A DNA stretch of 22,147 nt, taken from the NCBI GenBank assembly GCA_002409455.1, contig DHNI01000092.1, positions 26,034 to 48,180 on the forward strand, given 5' to 3'. Positions 7,094-14,739 of the stretch are shown piece by piece (positions within the stretch are counted from its first letter, which is position 1; every line of letters starts with the position of its first letter). The notes below the pieces were generated by a model. The model searched no databases. It was not told the origin of the DNA and worked only from the letters and a program-made list of their open reading frames with translations. The DNA comes from Firmicutes bacterium UBA5420 (GTDB lineage Bacteria > Bacillota > Limnochordia > Darwinibacteriales > Darwinibacteriaceae). A program made the position numbers and the translations under genes.

Positions 7094-7540
7094 GTGAAGG
7101 TTATTCTTCAGGTAGATGTAAAAAAGATTGGTAATAAGGGCGATGTTGTTGAAGTTGCAGAGGGCTATGGCCGCAATTATCTTTTGCCTCGGGGTCTTGC
7201 TGTAGAAGCCAATCCCGGAAATTTGCGCCAAGTGGCTGAGGTGAAGAAAGCAGAGTCTTCCAAAGTTGACCGTGAGTTAAAGGAAGCAGAAAAAATCGGA
7301 TCCACGTTACAAGACAAAATAGTAAATGTATCCGCAAAAGTGGGAGAGGGCGGCAGGCTCTTCGGCTCCATTACAACACAGGATATCGCGGAACAGTTGC
7401 GTCGCCAACTCTCGGTAGAAATTGACAAGAGGAAAATCGACGTGAAGGAGCCAATAAAGACCTTGGGATCGCATCCTGTTACTGTGAAAGTACATCCCAA
7501 GATCCATGTATCTGTCACGGTGGAAGTTACACCGGAGTAG
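7094..7540 (+). CDS. rplI: 50S ribosomal protein L9
   Basis: Ribosomal protein L9 (148 residues), a two-domain protein at the base of the L1 stalk with a long connecting helix. The N-terminal domain shows the diagnostic MKVILQVDVKKIGNKGDVV and the L9 signature GYGRNYLLPRGLA. The central helix (about 40-75) is lysine- and glutamate-rich, and the C-terminal domain has GRLFGSITTQDIAEQL and the terminal HPKIHVSVTVEV. The start codon is GTG at 7094, preceded by the G-rich GGGTGGGTGT rather than a canonical AGGAGG. It lies 15 nt after the yybS-like gene and 43 nt before lonC. Confidence 0.97.
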   Translation: MKVILQVDVKKIGNKGDVVEVAEGYGRNYLLPRGLAVEANPGNLRQVAEVKKAESSKVDRELKEAEKIGSTLQDKIVNVSAKVGEGGRLFGSITTQDIAEQLRRQLSVEIDKRKIDVKEPIKTLGSHPVTVKVHPKIHVSVTVEVTPE

Positions 7541-7583
7541 GACAGGAGGCTTGGGAAATACTTGCTTGGAGGGTTAATCCCCA

Positions 7584-9512
7584 GTGGATACAAAACAATT
7601 GACAACAGCGCAAAACGCATCGGATCTGAAACCTTCATTGGAAAAACACGTGTCAGCACTTTTAACCATCTTAGCGGAGGTACACGGTCACGATCAGCTG
7701 GTTTTGAAAGCCGGCAAACTTGATTCCTTGGAGCTTATGCAATCGGAAAAAATTGAAGACAGGGTTTTGGCCCTCGAGCGCTTGGTTCATGAGGATCCTA
7801 CTATCGTGGATCCAAGGCCGCCAGAAGAAGTAGATGAAGTCCTTGACGAATTGGAGGATTACTTAGCTGATCTTTTGGCTAGGCGCACGGTGGAGGATCA
7901 GGTCGAAGCAAAGGTCAGCACGAAGATGCAAGAACGCCATATGGAATATATTAGGGATCTCCGTACGCAGGTGCTGAAAGAAGAGGGCGGGCCCGATAAT
8001 GCTCAGACCCTCAAGAAGTTTGCCGAACTAGAGATCCTCGAACAGCGTAGTCTATCCCGATCGAGCGTAGATTTGATGCGGCCCCAAAATCTAGATGAAG
8101 TTGTGGGTCAAAGTGAGGCTATCAAATCGCTGCTTACCAAGTTGAGCTCACCCTATCCTCAGCACATTTTGCTCTATGGACCTCCAGGGGTGGGAAAAAC
8201 CACGGTAGCACGCTTGGCATTGCAGGTTGCCAAAGACAAGGCCTACACACCCTTTGCGGAGAATGCGCCCTTCGTAGAAGTAGATGGAACCACACTCCGC
8301 TGGGATCCTAGAGAAGTGACCAACCCGTTGATTGGTTCCGTTCATGACCCCATCTATCAGGGGGCTCGGCGCGATTTGGCAGAAGGTTCCGTACCAGAAC
8401 CCAAACTAGGCCTAGTGACAGAAGCCCATGGCGGCGTTCTATTCATTGATGAAATTGGAGAACTAGATCCCGTTTTGCAAAACAAGCTTTTGAAGGTTCT
8501 TGAAGACAAACGTGTTGTCTTTGAGTCCTCCTATTATGATCCACATGATCCGCAGATTCCAAAGTACATTCATCAACTTTTTACAAAGGGTGCTCCCGCG
8601 GACTTTGTACTCATAGGTGCTACCACGAGGGATCCCTCAGAGATTAGCCCGGCCTTTCGTTCGCGCTGTGCCGAGGTCTTCTTTGATCCCCTTACGCCGC
8701 CGGATATTGTGCAAATTGTCTATGCCGCAAGCAGGCGCCTTGAGACAAGGCTTGAACCAGGAGTGGCGGATTTAGTGGCGGAGTATACCATTGAAGGCCG
8801 GCGGGCCACCCGTCTTTTGGCCGATGCCTATAGTGCAGCCTTATATCGCGGCGATGGCATGCCAGATGACGTTAAGGTAACCACAGCGGATATGGCCGAT
8901 GTGATTCAGTCTGCTCGCTTAAGCTCTTTCACAGGGGCTAAGGCTGCTGCTGGCCGTGAAGTAGGACGCATTTTGGGTCTAGGAGTCAGCGGCTACTTAG
9001 GTTCGGTCTTAGAGATCGAAGCAGTCGCTTTCCCGAGCAAAGAGCCTGGCAAAGGCCGCGTGCGTTTTAACGATACGGCAGGAAGCATGGCCAAAGACAG
9101 CGTTTTCAACGCCGCTTCTGTTTTCCGCGCCCTCACTGGTCAGCAATTGGATGACTTTGATGTACATGTTAATGTTGTGGGTGGAGGGAATATTGATGGC
9201 CCTTCCGCTGGCGTTGCCATTTTGGCCGCCATTATCAGTGCTGTGCAGGGGCTGCCTATCCCACAGGATATCGCGGTCACCGGCGAGATCTCTCTGCGGG
9301 GTAAAGTAAAGGCGGTGGGCGGTTTACACGCCAAAATCTATGGTGCCAAACAAGGTGGAGTGAAGAGGGTATTTGTTCCCAAGGACAATATGGACAACCT
9401 ACCCCAGTTCACGGAAGAGATACAGATCGTACCCATTGATCATGTAGCGGAGTTTTTGGCCCAAATCTTCCAAAAGGAGTTCCCCCCCAAGCCCTTTTCA
9501 GTAGCAAATTAG
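7584..9512 (+). CDS. lonC: Lon-family ATP-dependent protease, LonC / spore Lon type
   Basis: AAA+ serine protease of 642 residues. Order: helical N-terminal region (1-160) rich in charged residues, AAA+ domain with Walker A GPPGVGKTT (199-207), Walker B VLFIDE (285-290) and an arginine finger region (SPAFRSRC), then the Lon protease domain with catalytic serine in GPSAG (S541) and the partner lysine 43 residues later (K584, in GGLHAK), the same spacing as in E. coli Lon. It lacks the LAN N-domain of LonA. It resembles the sporulation-linked LonC group known from spore formers. The GTG start at 7584 has GGAGGG about 11 nt upstream, slightly far, but no better start exists. A terminator follows closely, so it is the last gene of the rplI unit. 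Confidence 0.9.
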   Translation: MDTKQLTTAQNASDLKPSLEKHVSALLTILAEVHGHDQLVLKAGKLDSLELMQSEKIEDRVLALERLVHEDPTIVDPRPPEEVDEVLDELEDYLADLLARRTVEDQVEAKVSTKMQERHMEYIRDLRTQVLKEEGGPDNAQTLKKFAELEILEQRSLSRSSVDLMRPQNLDEVVGQSEAIKSLLTKLSSPYPQHILLYGPPGVGKTTVARLALQVAKDKAYTPFAENAPFVEVDGTTLRWDPREVTNPLIGSVHDPIYQGARRDLAEGSVPEPKLGLVTEAHGGVLFIDEIGELDPVLQNKLLKVLEDKRVVFESSYYDPHDPQIPKYIHQLFTKGAPADFVLIGATTRDPSEISPAFRSRCAEVFFDPLTPPDIVQIVYAASRRLETRLEPGVADLVAEYTIEGRRATRLLADAYSAALYRGDGMPDDVKVTTADMADVIQSARLSSFTGAKAAAGREVGRILGLGVSGYLGSVLEIEAVAFPSKEPGKGRVRFNDTAGSMAKDSVFNAASVFRALTGQQLDDFDVHVNVVGGGNIDGPSAGVAILAAIISAVQGLPIPQDIAVTGEISLRGKVKAVGGLHAKIYGAKQGGVKRVFVPKDNMDNLPQFTEEIQIVPIDHVAEFLAQIFQKEFPPKPFSVAN

Positions 9513-9524
9513 AAATATTACTCC

Positions 9525-9552
9525 CGGCGACTTCGATAGTCGCCGTTTTTTT
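9525..9552 (+). terminator. Intrinsic terminator after lonC
   Basis: A perfect 8-bp stem pairs 9525-9532 with 9538-9545 around a 5-nt loop, followed by seven T residues (9546-9552). Confidence 0.92.
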
Positions 9553-9563
9553 ACGCACAGGAA

Positions 9564-9612
9564 TTGAACAACGCTAGTGGTTCATGATAGACTAAGGGCA
9601 GACTAATGAACC
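9564..9612 (+). promoter_or_regulatory. Candidate mgtE promoter with an inverted repeat
   Basis: TTGAAC (9564-9569), an 18-bp spacer and TAGACT (9588-9593) preceded by TGA (extended -10). The 7-base repeat GGTTCAT (9579-9585) and its exact complement ATGAACC (9606-9612) bracket the -10 and the expected start point. The leader to the mgtE ATG is only about 25 nt, too short for an M-box riboswitch. Confidence 0.5.
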
Positions 9613-9624
9613 GGGGGGGAAGAT

Positions 9625-10968
9625 ATGAACATTCAAGACTTTCGCGACCTAGAACGCTTAGTGGAAGCAAAAGATTTCAAAACAGTAAAAGAAGAACTAC
9701 CCCTTTTTCAAGATGCAGATATCGCTGATCTCCTAGACGATCTCAATCGTGAGCACGTGATCCTGGTATTTCGATCACTCCCCAAAGATCGAGCTGCAGA
9801 AATCTTTGCCTATTTGCCCGGTGATAAACAGGAATACATAGTGGGAGGTATTACCGATCAAGAGGTTGGTTCCATCATCGATCAGCTCTTTGTAGACGAT
9901 GCGGCAGACTTTCTTGAAGAACTCCCTGCCAGTGTTGTCAAGAGGGTTTTGCAGCATGCTTCACCTGAGACGCGCAAGTTAGTGAACCAATTTCTGAAGT
10001 ATCCACCCGAATCCGCGGGCAGTATTATGACAGCAGAGTTTGTAGACTTAAAGAAGGATATGTTGGTCTCGGAGGCATTTGCTCGGATTCGGCGTACTGC
10101 TCTAGATAAGGAAACAGTCTATACCTGTTATGTTATGGATGCCAATCGGCGCTTGGAGGGCGTTGTTACGGTAAAAAACCTGTTCTTGGAGAAGGACGAT
10201 GCCGTGATCGGCGATGTTATGGAGAAAAATGTCATCTTTGCTCACACCATCGATGACCAGGAAGTAGTGGCCCAACTCTTTGCCAGATACGATCTTTTGT
10301 CATTGCCCATCGTTGACCACGAGAACAGATTGGTCGGAATCGTGACCGTAGACGACGTTGTTGAAGTCATTCAACAAGAAGCGACCGAAGACTTTCAGAT
10401 CATGGCTGCTATGGCTCCTTCAGAACGGCCTTATTTGAAAACGAGCGTTTTTAAGCTGGCTAAAAACCGTATCATGTGGTTGCTAATTCTTATGCTCTCT
10501 GCCATGATCACCGGCTCTATTTTGGGAAAATATGAAGCAGCCATCGTATCCATGCCCCTATTGGTTACCTTTATTCCTATGCTTACAGACACTGGCGGTA
10601 ATGCTGGTTCTCAAAGCTCCACCTTGGTGATTCGCGGCATGGCCCTGGGTGAGGTGTCCCTCGCCGATGGAGGACGTGTATTCTTGAAAGAATTGGGCGT
10701 CAGTGGTTTGGTCGGCGCCGCTTTAGCCGTTGTGAACTTTGTGCGCCTCATTTTGATGTATCCTGGTGACTATTTGGTCGCCTTCAGCGTTTCCCTCGCT
10801 CTTTTTGCTACCGTTCTGCTGGCTAAAACAGTGGGCGGACTGCTTCCCTTGGTGGCTAAAGCAATGAAACAGGACCCAGCCATTATGGCTGCGCCCGTTA
10901 TTACCACAATTGTGGATGCCCTATCCTTGATCATCTACTTTAAGGTTGTGGACGCTCTTCTCCTCTAA
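9625..10968 (+). CDS. mgtE: Magnesium transporter MgtE
   Basis: Mg2+-gated, Mg2+-selective channel of 447 residues, a homodimer in the membrane. The N-domain of helical repeats spans about 20-130 (ADIADLLDDLNREHVILVFRSLP, GSIMTAEFVDL at 132-142), two CBS domains follow (about 140-255, with VMEKNV and VDDVVEV), then a plug helix and five transmembrane helices (about 283-447). The selectivity-pore signature PMLTDTGGNAGSQ is at 318-330 and complete. ATG at 9625 follows a run of G (CCGGGGGGGAAGAT). It is transcribed alone; its stop lies 13 nt from the convergent galK stop, with no clear terminator between them. Confidence 0.97.
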   Translation: MNIQDFRDLERLVEAKDFKTVKEELPLFQDADIADLLDDLNREHVILVFRSLPKDRAAEIFAYLPGDKQEYIVGGITDQEVGSIIDQLFVDDAADFLEELPASVVKRVLQHASPETRKLVNQFLKYPPESAGSIMTAEFVDLKKDMLVSEAFARIRRTALDKETVYTCYVMDANRRLEGVVTVKNLFLEKDDAVIGDVMEKNVIFAHTIDDQEVVAQLFARYDLLSLPIVDHENRLVGIVTVDDVVEVIQQEATEDFQIMAAMAPSERPYLKTSVFKLAKNRIMWLLILMLSAMITGSILGKYEAAIVSMPLLVTFIPMLTDTGGNAGSQSSTLVIRGMALGEVSLADGGRVFLKELGVSGLVGAALAVVNFVRLILMYPGDYLVAFSVSLALFATVLLAKTVGGLLPLVAKAMKQDPAIMAAPVITTIVDALSLIIYFKVVDALLL

Positions 10969-10981
10969 CCGAGCAGAACTG

Positions 10982-12139
10982 TTATAGGATACTGGCGCCT
11001 TGCGAGGCGCTGAAGGCATAGAATTCCGCCCTTAAACCGGTCTTGGCCAAATATTCCTGGGCTACAGTTTGCTCAAAAAGGGCTAGCTGGCTGCGAGGTA
11101 CAAGTGAAACGGTACATCCTCCAAAGCCCGCACCCGTCATGCGTGAACCCAGAACACCAGGCACCTTCAGGCTTAGATCCACAAGAAGATCCAATTCGGG
11201 GCAACTTACTTCAAAGTCCCTTTGTAAACTCTCATGAGAAGCAGTGAGTTCCTGACCAAAACCCGCTAGATCTCCTGCCTTTAGAGCCTGGGTTCCTTTA
11301 AGCACCCGGTTATTCTCGGTGACTACGTGCCGGGCTCTGCGGGCCAAAATCTGTGGTAGAGCGTTGATTAGGGATAAGTCGTCCATCGTTACATCCCGCA
11401 AGGAAGAGACTCCTGGTCGATCACGTTTCAAGCATTCTACTGCTTCTGCGCATTCGAGGCGACGCGTGTTATAGGCAGAATCCACAAGACCCCTCTGCAC
11501 GGCGCTATTGGTTACGACGATAGCGTAGTGTTGCTGTTCGAAGGGGGTGGGAACCAACTCATACTCTAGACTGCGGCAATCCAGAAACAAAGCGTGATCC
11601 TTTTGCCCCATCATCGAAGCAAATTGATCCATAATACCTGAAGCCACGCCCACAAAGTCGTTCTCGGCCCTCTGCGTTAACTTCACTAATTCTACAGCAT
11701 GCACATGAAAGCTATGCAGCGTGTTAATTAACACTGCTGCTGCTACTTCTAAGGCAGCGGAGGAAGAAAGTCCAGCCCCTTGCGGCACATTTCCCTTGAT
11801 GAGGATGTCTAGGCCTTGGAGCTCAAAGCCCGCCAGTTGAAACTCTTTGCACACGCCGCGGACGTAATTGGTCCACTTTTCTTTAGACGAAGGTTTGATC
11901 TGTTGTAGATCAAAAGAATCTCGAGCATCATAATCCAGGGAGTAGAGGTTTACGCTTCTGCCTCCGTTTAACGCTCCTGCCATGGTGATTCCAGCATCAA
12001 TGGCCATAGGAAACACAAACCCCTCGTTGTAATCGGTGTGCTCGCCTAAAAGGTTAACACGTCCAGGGGCCCAGACCATGGTCGGCTGGCTTGATCCTTG
12101 AAACCTTTTTTGAAATTCTTTTTCTATATTATTCTTCAT
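10982..12139 (-). CDS. galK: Galactokinase
   Basis: GHMP-family kinase of 385 residues, phosphorylating alpha-D-galactose at C1 with ATP in the first Leloir step. The galactokinase signature GRVNLLGEHTDYN is at 26-38, and the GHMP phosphate-binding motif GAGLSSSAAL at 121-130; the C-terminal GSRMTGAGFGGC motif is also present. ATG at 12139 is preferred because GAGGTGA ends 5 nt before it; the longer frame from GTG at 12148 uses part of that binding site. The start lies inside the end of galT (11-bp overlap), so the two are translationally coupled. It is the last gene of the operon and convergent with mgtE. galE is not in the window. Confidence 0.96.
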   Translation of the reverse strand: MKNNIEKEFQKRFQGSSQPTMVWAPGRVNLLGEHTDYNEGFVFPMAIDAGITMAGALNGGRSVNLYSLDYDARDSFDLQQIKPSSKEKWTNYVRGVCKEFQLAGFELQGLDILIKGNVPQGAGLSSSAALEVAAAVLINTLHSFHVHAVELVKLTQRAENDFVGVASGIMDQFASMMGQKDHALFLDCRSLEYELVPTPFEQQHYAIVVTNSAVQRGLVDSAYNTRRLECAEAVECLKRDRPGVSSLRDVTMDDLSLINALPQILARRARHVVTENNRVLKGTQALKAGDLAGFGQELTASHESLQRDFEVSCPELDLLVDLSLKVPGVLGSRMTGAGFGGCTVSLVPRSQLALFEQTVAQEYLAKTGLRAEFYAFSASQGASIL

Positions 12140-13103
12140 GTTGGTCACCTCGCAGCTGGGCAGCTTGTTGTTCTGGACTCATATCTGTGATAAAGGTGCC
12201 GGCTCCTGATTCGACCCCTGCTAGATACTTCAGCTTCGTCTCTGTGCGGTTGAAGGGATAAAACTCAATATGAAAGTGGTAATGGGGGTAATCTCCCTTT
12301 GGGGGCGCTTGATGGATGGCCATAATATAAGGAAGGGAAAACCCAAAGAGCGCATCATACTTGACCAGAACCTCTTTCAGCACAGCGGCCAGTCCTTCTT
12401 GCTCTACAGCAGTTAGTTCTGCAAGATTCGTGACATGGCGTTTGGCGTAAATATGGGCCTCAAAGGGATAGCGGGCAAAGAAGGGCACAAAAGCGATGAA
12501 TTCACCATTTTCGGCGATGATACGCACCGCATCTTCCTTTTCTTCGGCCATGATATCGCAATACAGGCACTTGTCTGTAGCTGTGTGGTGCTCGAGGGCT
12601 GCCTGCAGTTCTTTTTCTAGAATTGGTGGAATAAAAGGGAAGGCATAGATCTGCCCATGGGGATGACTGAGGGTTACCCCCACGGCATCACCCTTATTTT
12701 CGAAGATAAATACATACTGAACACCTGGTTTTTGCCCAAGTTCTATGTAACGATCAGTCCATACTTCAATGAGGTTTCGAATATGTTCTTCCGACTCTCT
12801 CGCTAGGCTACTGTGATGATCGGAGGAATAGAGAACAACCTCGCAGATTCCTTCGGCAGAAGCGGTCTGGTAGAGGGCACTTCCTTCGATGCCTAATGGT
12901 GGCGGTGGTTGGCTGAGGGAAGAGAATTTGTTTTCAAAGACTACGATTTCGTATTCTTCCGCGGGAACCTCGGTCGGAAAGGCCCCAGGTAAGGTAGGAC
13001 ATAAGGGACAATACTCCGCGGGCGGTTTGTATGTACGATCTTGGCGATGGGTGGCCACAATAACCCACTCTTTTAACTGTGGATTCCAACGTAGTTCAGA
13101 CAT
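12129..13103 (-). CDS. galT: Galactose-1-phosphate uridylyltransferase
   Basis: HIT-superfamily enzyme of 324 residues that exchanges UMP between UDP-glucose and galactose-1-phosphate. Typical N-terminus SELRWNPQLKEWVIVATHRQDR; CPLC at 32-35 for metal binding; active-site HPHGQ at 147-151, with the second histidine (149) as the expected nucleophile; a second CLYC pair further on; and the C-terminal FPYIMAIHQAP-like region (LPYIMAIHQAPPKGDYPHYHFH). I chose ATG at 13103 because AGGAG lies 7 nt upstream and the family begins about here, rather than GTG at 13118. The binding site lies in the last codons of a 27-codon ORF whose stop is 4 nt before this ATG. It overlaps galK by 11 bp. Confidence 0.96.
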   Translation of the reverse strand: MSELRWNPQLKEWVIVATHRQDRTYKPPAEYCPLCPTLPGAFPTEVPAEEYEIVVFENKFSSLSQPPPPLGIEGSALYQTASAEGICEVVLYSSDHHSSLARESEEHIRNLIEVWTDRYIELGQKPGVQYVFIFENKGDAVGVTLSHPHGQIYAFPFIPPILEKELQAALEHHTATDKCLYCDIMAEEKEDAVRIIAENGEFIAFVPFFARYPFEAHIYAKRHVTNLAELTAVEQEGLAAVLKEVLVKYDALFGFSLPYIMAIHQAPPKGDYPHYHFHIEFYPFNRTETKLKYLAGVESGAGTFITDMSPEQQAAQLRGDQHEE

Positions 13104-13107
13104 CGTC

Positions 13108-13191
13108 TCACTCCTCACTCCTTATTTTTTTGGGAAAGGTATAAAAGATGATGTAACGACCATCGTCTTTTGATTTTACGTCTTTTTTCAC
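13108..13191 (-). CDS. Small 27-codon ORF upstream of galT, possible leader peptide or small protein
   Basis: Not a gene I recognise. GTG at 13191, stop TGA at 13108-13110. Reasons to believe it: a strong GGAGGTG (13200-13206) lies 8 nt before the GTG; a good promoter predicts a transcript starting only about 5 nt before that site; and the stop lies 4 nt before the galT ATG, with the galT binding site inside its last codons. The product is lysine-rich at both ends, with DDGRYIIFYTF in the middle, and no signal peptide. An 11-bp hairpin (13143-13171) falls within it. It could encode a conserved micro-protein, a regulatory leader peptide, or be a translated spacer that keeps ribosomes flowing into galT. 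No cluster of rare or galactose-related codons suggests classic attenuation. Confidence 0.6.
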   Translation of the reverse strand: MKKDVKSKDDGRYIIFYTFPKKIRSEE

Positions 13192-13217
13192 CAGTAGCAC
13201 ACCTCCACTTTATCTCT

Positions 13218-13247
13218 ATTCTACAAAAAACATCTCGAACCTTTCAA
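13218..13247 (-). promoter_or_regulatory. Sigma-A promoter of the gal operon
   Basis: On the minus strand, TTGAAA (complement of 13242-13247), an 18-bp spacer and TAGAAT (complement of 13218-13223). The expected start near 13211 lies directly before the GGAGGTG of the 27-codon ORF. It is back to back with the ridA promoter. Confidence 0.7.
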
Positions 13248-13253
13248 GGGAAT

Positions 13254-13281
13254 TTGCTTTGGATCGGGAAAATACTATACA
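13254..13281 (+). promoter_or_regulatory. Candidate promoter of the ridA-ddl-ABC-F-dnaD-dnaB run
   Basis: TTGCTT (13254-13259), a 16-bp spacer and TATACA (13276-13281), 26 nt before the ridA ATG. The -35 is 6 bp from the -35 of the divergent gal promoter. Match is moderate. Confidence 0.5.
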
Positions 13282-13307
13282 TTACAACATACACGGAGGG
13301 ACATCAC

Positions 13308-13691
13308 ATGCGTAAGATAGTTCACAGTGAAAAGGCTCCAGCAGCTGTAGGCCCCTATAGCCAGGGGATTCGGGCAGGTAACCTACTTTTTATTTCCGGC
13401 CAACTCGGACTGGACATGAAAACAGGTGAAATTGCCTATGGTGATGTGGAGGCCCAGGCAAGGCAAGTGTTGAATAATCTCGAAACCATTGCCCAGGCCG
13501 GGGGAAGCAGTCTAGCCAATGCCCTTAAGGTTTCTGTCTATCTCACTGATATGGGCGATTTTGATGCGATGAATGCAGTTTACGCCAGCTTTTTCCCAGA
13601 AAATCCGCCTGCTCGAGTTTGTGTAGAAGTCAGTGCCCTACCTAAGGGTGTAGAGGTAGAGATGGATGTAATTTGCCTGTGTAACGACTAA
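13308..13691 (+). CDS. ridA: RidA family 2-iminobutanoate/2-iminopropanoate deaminase
   Basis: Trimeric cytoplasmic enzyme of 127 residues (YjgF/YER057c/UK114 family) that hydrolyses reactive enamine/imine products of PLP enzymes such as threonine dehydratase. Seen: VHSEKAPAAVGPYSQG at the N-terminus, LLFISGQLGLD, and the family signature near PPARVCVEVSALPKGVEVEMDVI with the substrate-binding arginine. The start is ATG at 13308, with CGGAGGG 7 nt upstream; the frame is open further upstream only through the divergent promoter region. It heads a same-strand run reaching DUF458 at 20238, with ddl 25 nt downstream. No PLP enzyme is adjacent in this run. Confidence 0.95.
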   Translation: MRKIVHSEKAPAAVGPYSQGIRAGNLLFISGQLGLDMKTGEIAYGDVEAQARQVLNNLETIAQAGGSSLANALKVSVYLTDMGDFDAMNAVYASFFPENPPARVCVEVSALPKGVEVEMDVICLCND

Positions 13692-13716
13692 GTATGTAAC
13701 CAAGGGAGGATGCAGT

Positions 13717-14718
13717 ATGCCCAAGTTAAGGGTGGGTGTTATTTATGGTGGCCGATCAGGGGAACATGAAGTATCGTTATTGTCAGCCCAATCGGTGATA
13801 AAGGCTTTAGATGAAGCCAAATATACGATTATCCCCATCAAGATCGATCAGGATGGAAGCTGGCAAGGTGCCCCTATCCAGGCAGATCCCAACGGGAACC
13901 CTGATATAGACGTGGTGTTTCCCGTTTTGCACGGGCCCTTTGGTGAGGACGGCACAATTCAAGGGCTGTTGGAATTAGCTAACCTTCCCTATGTGGGGGC
14001 GGGTGTTGCCGCTTCTGCTGTGGCCATGGACAAAGCCTTTATGAGGATCCTTTTCACCCAGGCAGGATTGCCCCTGCTCCCTTGGGACAGCTTTCTTCAC
14101 TATGAGTGGAAGGAACATGCCCCAGCAATTCAAGAACGCTTAGAAGCTGCTTTGGGCTACCCTATGTTTGTAAAACCTGCCAATTTAGGATCGAGTGTGG
14201 GAATTAGCAAGGTGAAATCCCCGGCGGACTTGGAGCCAGCCGTGCATCTTGCGTTAGAGTATGATCGCAAGCTGATTGTGGAACAAGCTTTGATCGGGGC
14301 TCGAGAGGTGGAATGCAGTGTTCTAGGGCATAACAAACCTCAGGCGTCAGTGGCAGGCGAAATTGTGCCAGCCCATGAATTTTATGATTACAAGGCCAAG
14401 TATCACAATGAAAAATCCCGGTTGCTAATTCCCGCGCCTCTTAATGATGAACAAAGCGCGAAGATCAAGGATTACGCGATCCGGGCTTTCCGTGCTGTAG
14501 ATTGCTCGGGGATGGGTCGCTGTGATTTCTTTGTGGATCAACAGGGTGAAGTCTTCCTCAATGAGATTAACACCATTCCAGGTTTCACCCAAATATCAAT
14601 GTATCCCAAATTGTGGGAACACACTGGTTTGCCCTATTCGGCCCTCCTCGATCGCTTGATTGAAATTGCATTGGAGAAACACCGTGAACGGCAATCCCTG
14701 CGTACTAGCATTTCGTAA
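13717..14718 (+). CDS. ddl: D-alanine--D-alanine ligase
   Basis: ATP-grasp ligase of 333 residues forming D-Ala-D-Ala for peptidoglycan precursors in the cytoplasm. Clear motifs: VGVIYGGRSGEHEVSLLSA at the N-terminus, GPFGEDGTIQGLLEL, PYVGAGVAASAVAMDK, PANLGSSVGISKV in the ATP-grasp domain, EFYDYKAKYH in the omega loop, and the C-terminal NEINTIPGFTQISMYP. The tyrosine in YDYKAKY is as in normal ligases rather than a D-Ala-D-Lac type, so no vancomycin-resistance-like specificity is indicated. The ATG follows GGGAGGATGCAGT. It lies between ridA and the ABC-F gene, 21 nt before the latter. Confidence 0.96.
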   Translation: MPKLRVGVIYGGRSGEHEVSLLSAQSVIKALDEAKYTIIPIKIDQDGSWQGAPIQADPNGNPDIDVVFPVLHGPFGEDGTIQGLLELANLPYVGAGVAASAVAMDKAFMRILFTQAGLPLLPWDSFLHYEWKEHAPAIQERLEAALGYPMFVKPANLGSSVGISKVKSPADLEPAVHLALEYDRKLIVEQALIGAREVECSVLGHNKPQASVAGEIVPAHEFYDYKAKYHNEKSRLLIPAPLNDEQSAKIKDYAIRAFRAVDCSGMGRCDFFVDQQGEVFLNEINTIPGFTQISMYPKLWEHTGLPYSALLDRLIEIALEKHRERQSLRTSIS

Positions 14719-14739
14719 GGTAGGTGATGGGCTAGCGCA

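Noticed and set aside
7177..7659. 160-codon open frame on the minus strand over rplI
   Set aside because: It is antisense to rplI and the start of lonC, has no ribosome binding site or family resemblance, and is explained by codon composition of the real genes.
9553..9624. M-box riboswitch upstream of mgtE
   Set aside because: Only about 70 bases separate the lonC terminator and the mgtE start, and the predicted leader is about 25 nt; an M-box needs well over 100 nt.
10994..11011. Hairpin near the convergent mgtE/galK ends as a terminator
   Set aside because: A 6-7 bp GC stem is present inside the end of galK, but neither strand has a T-tract after it.
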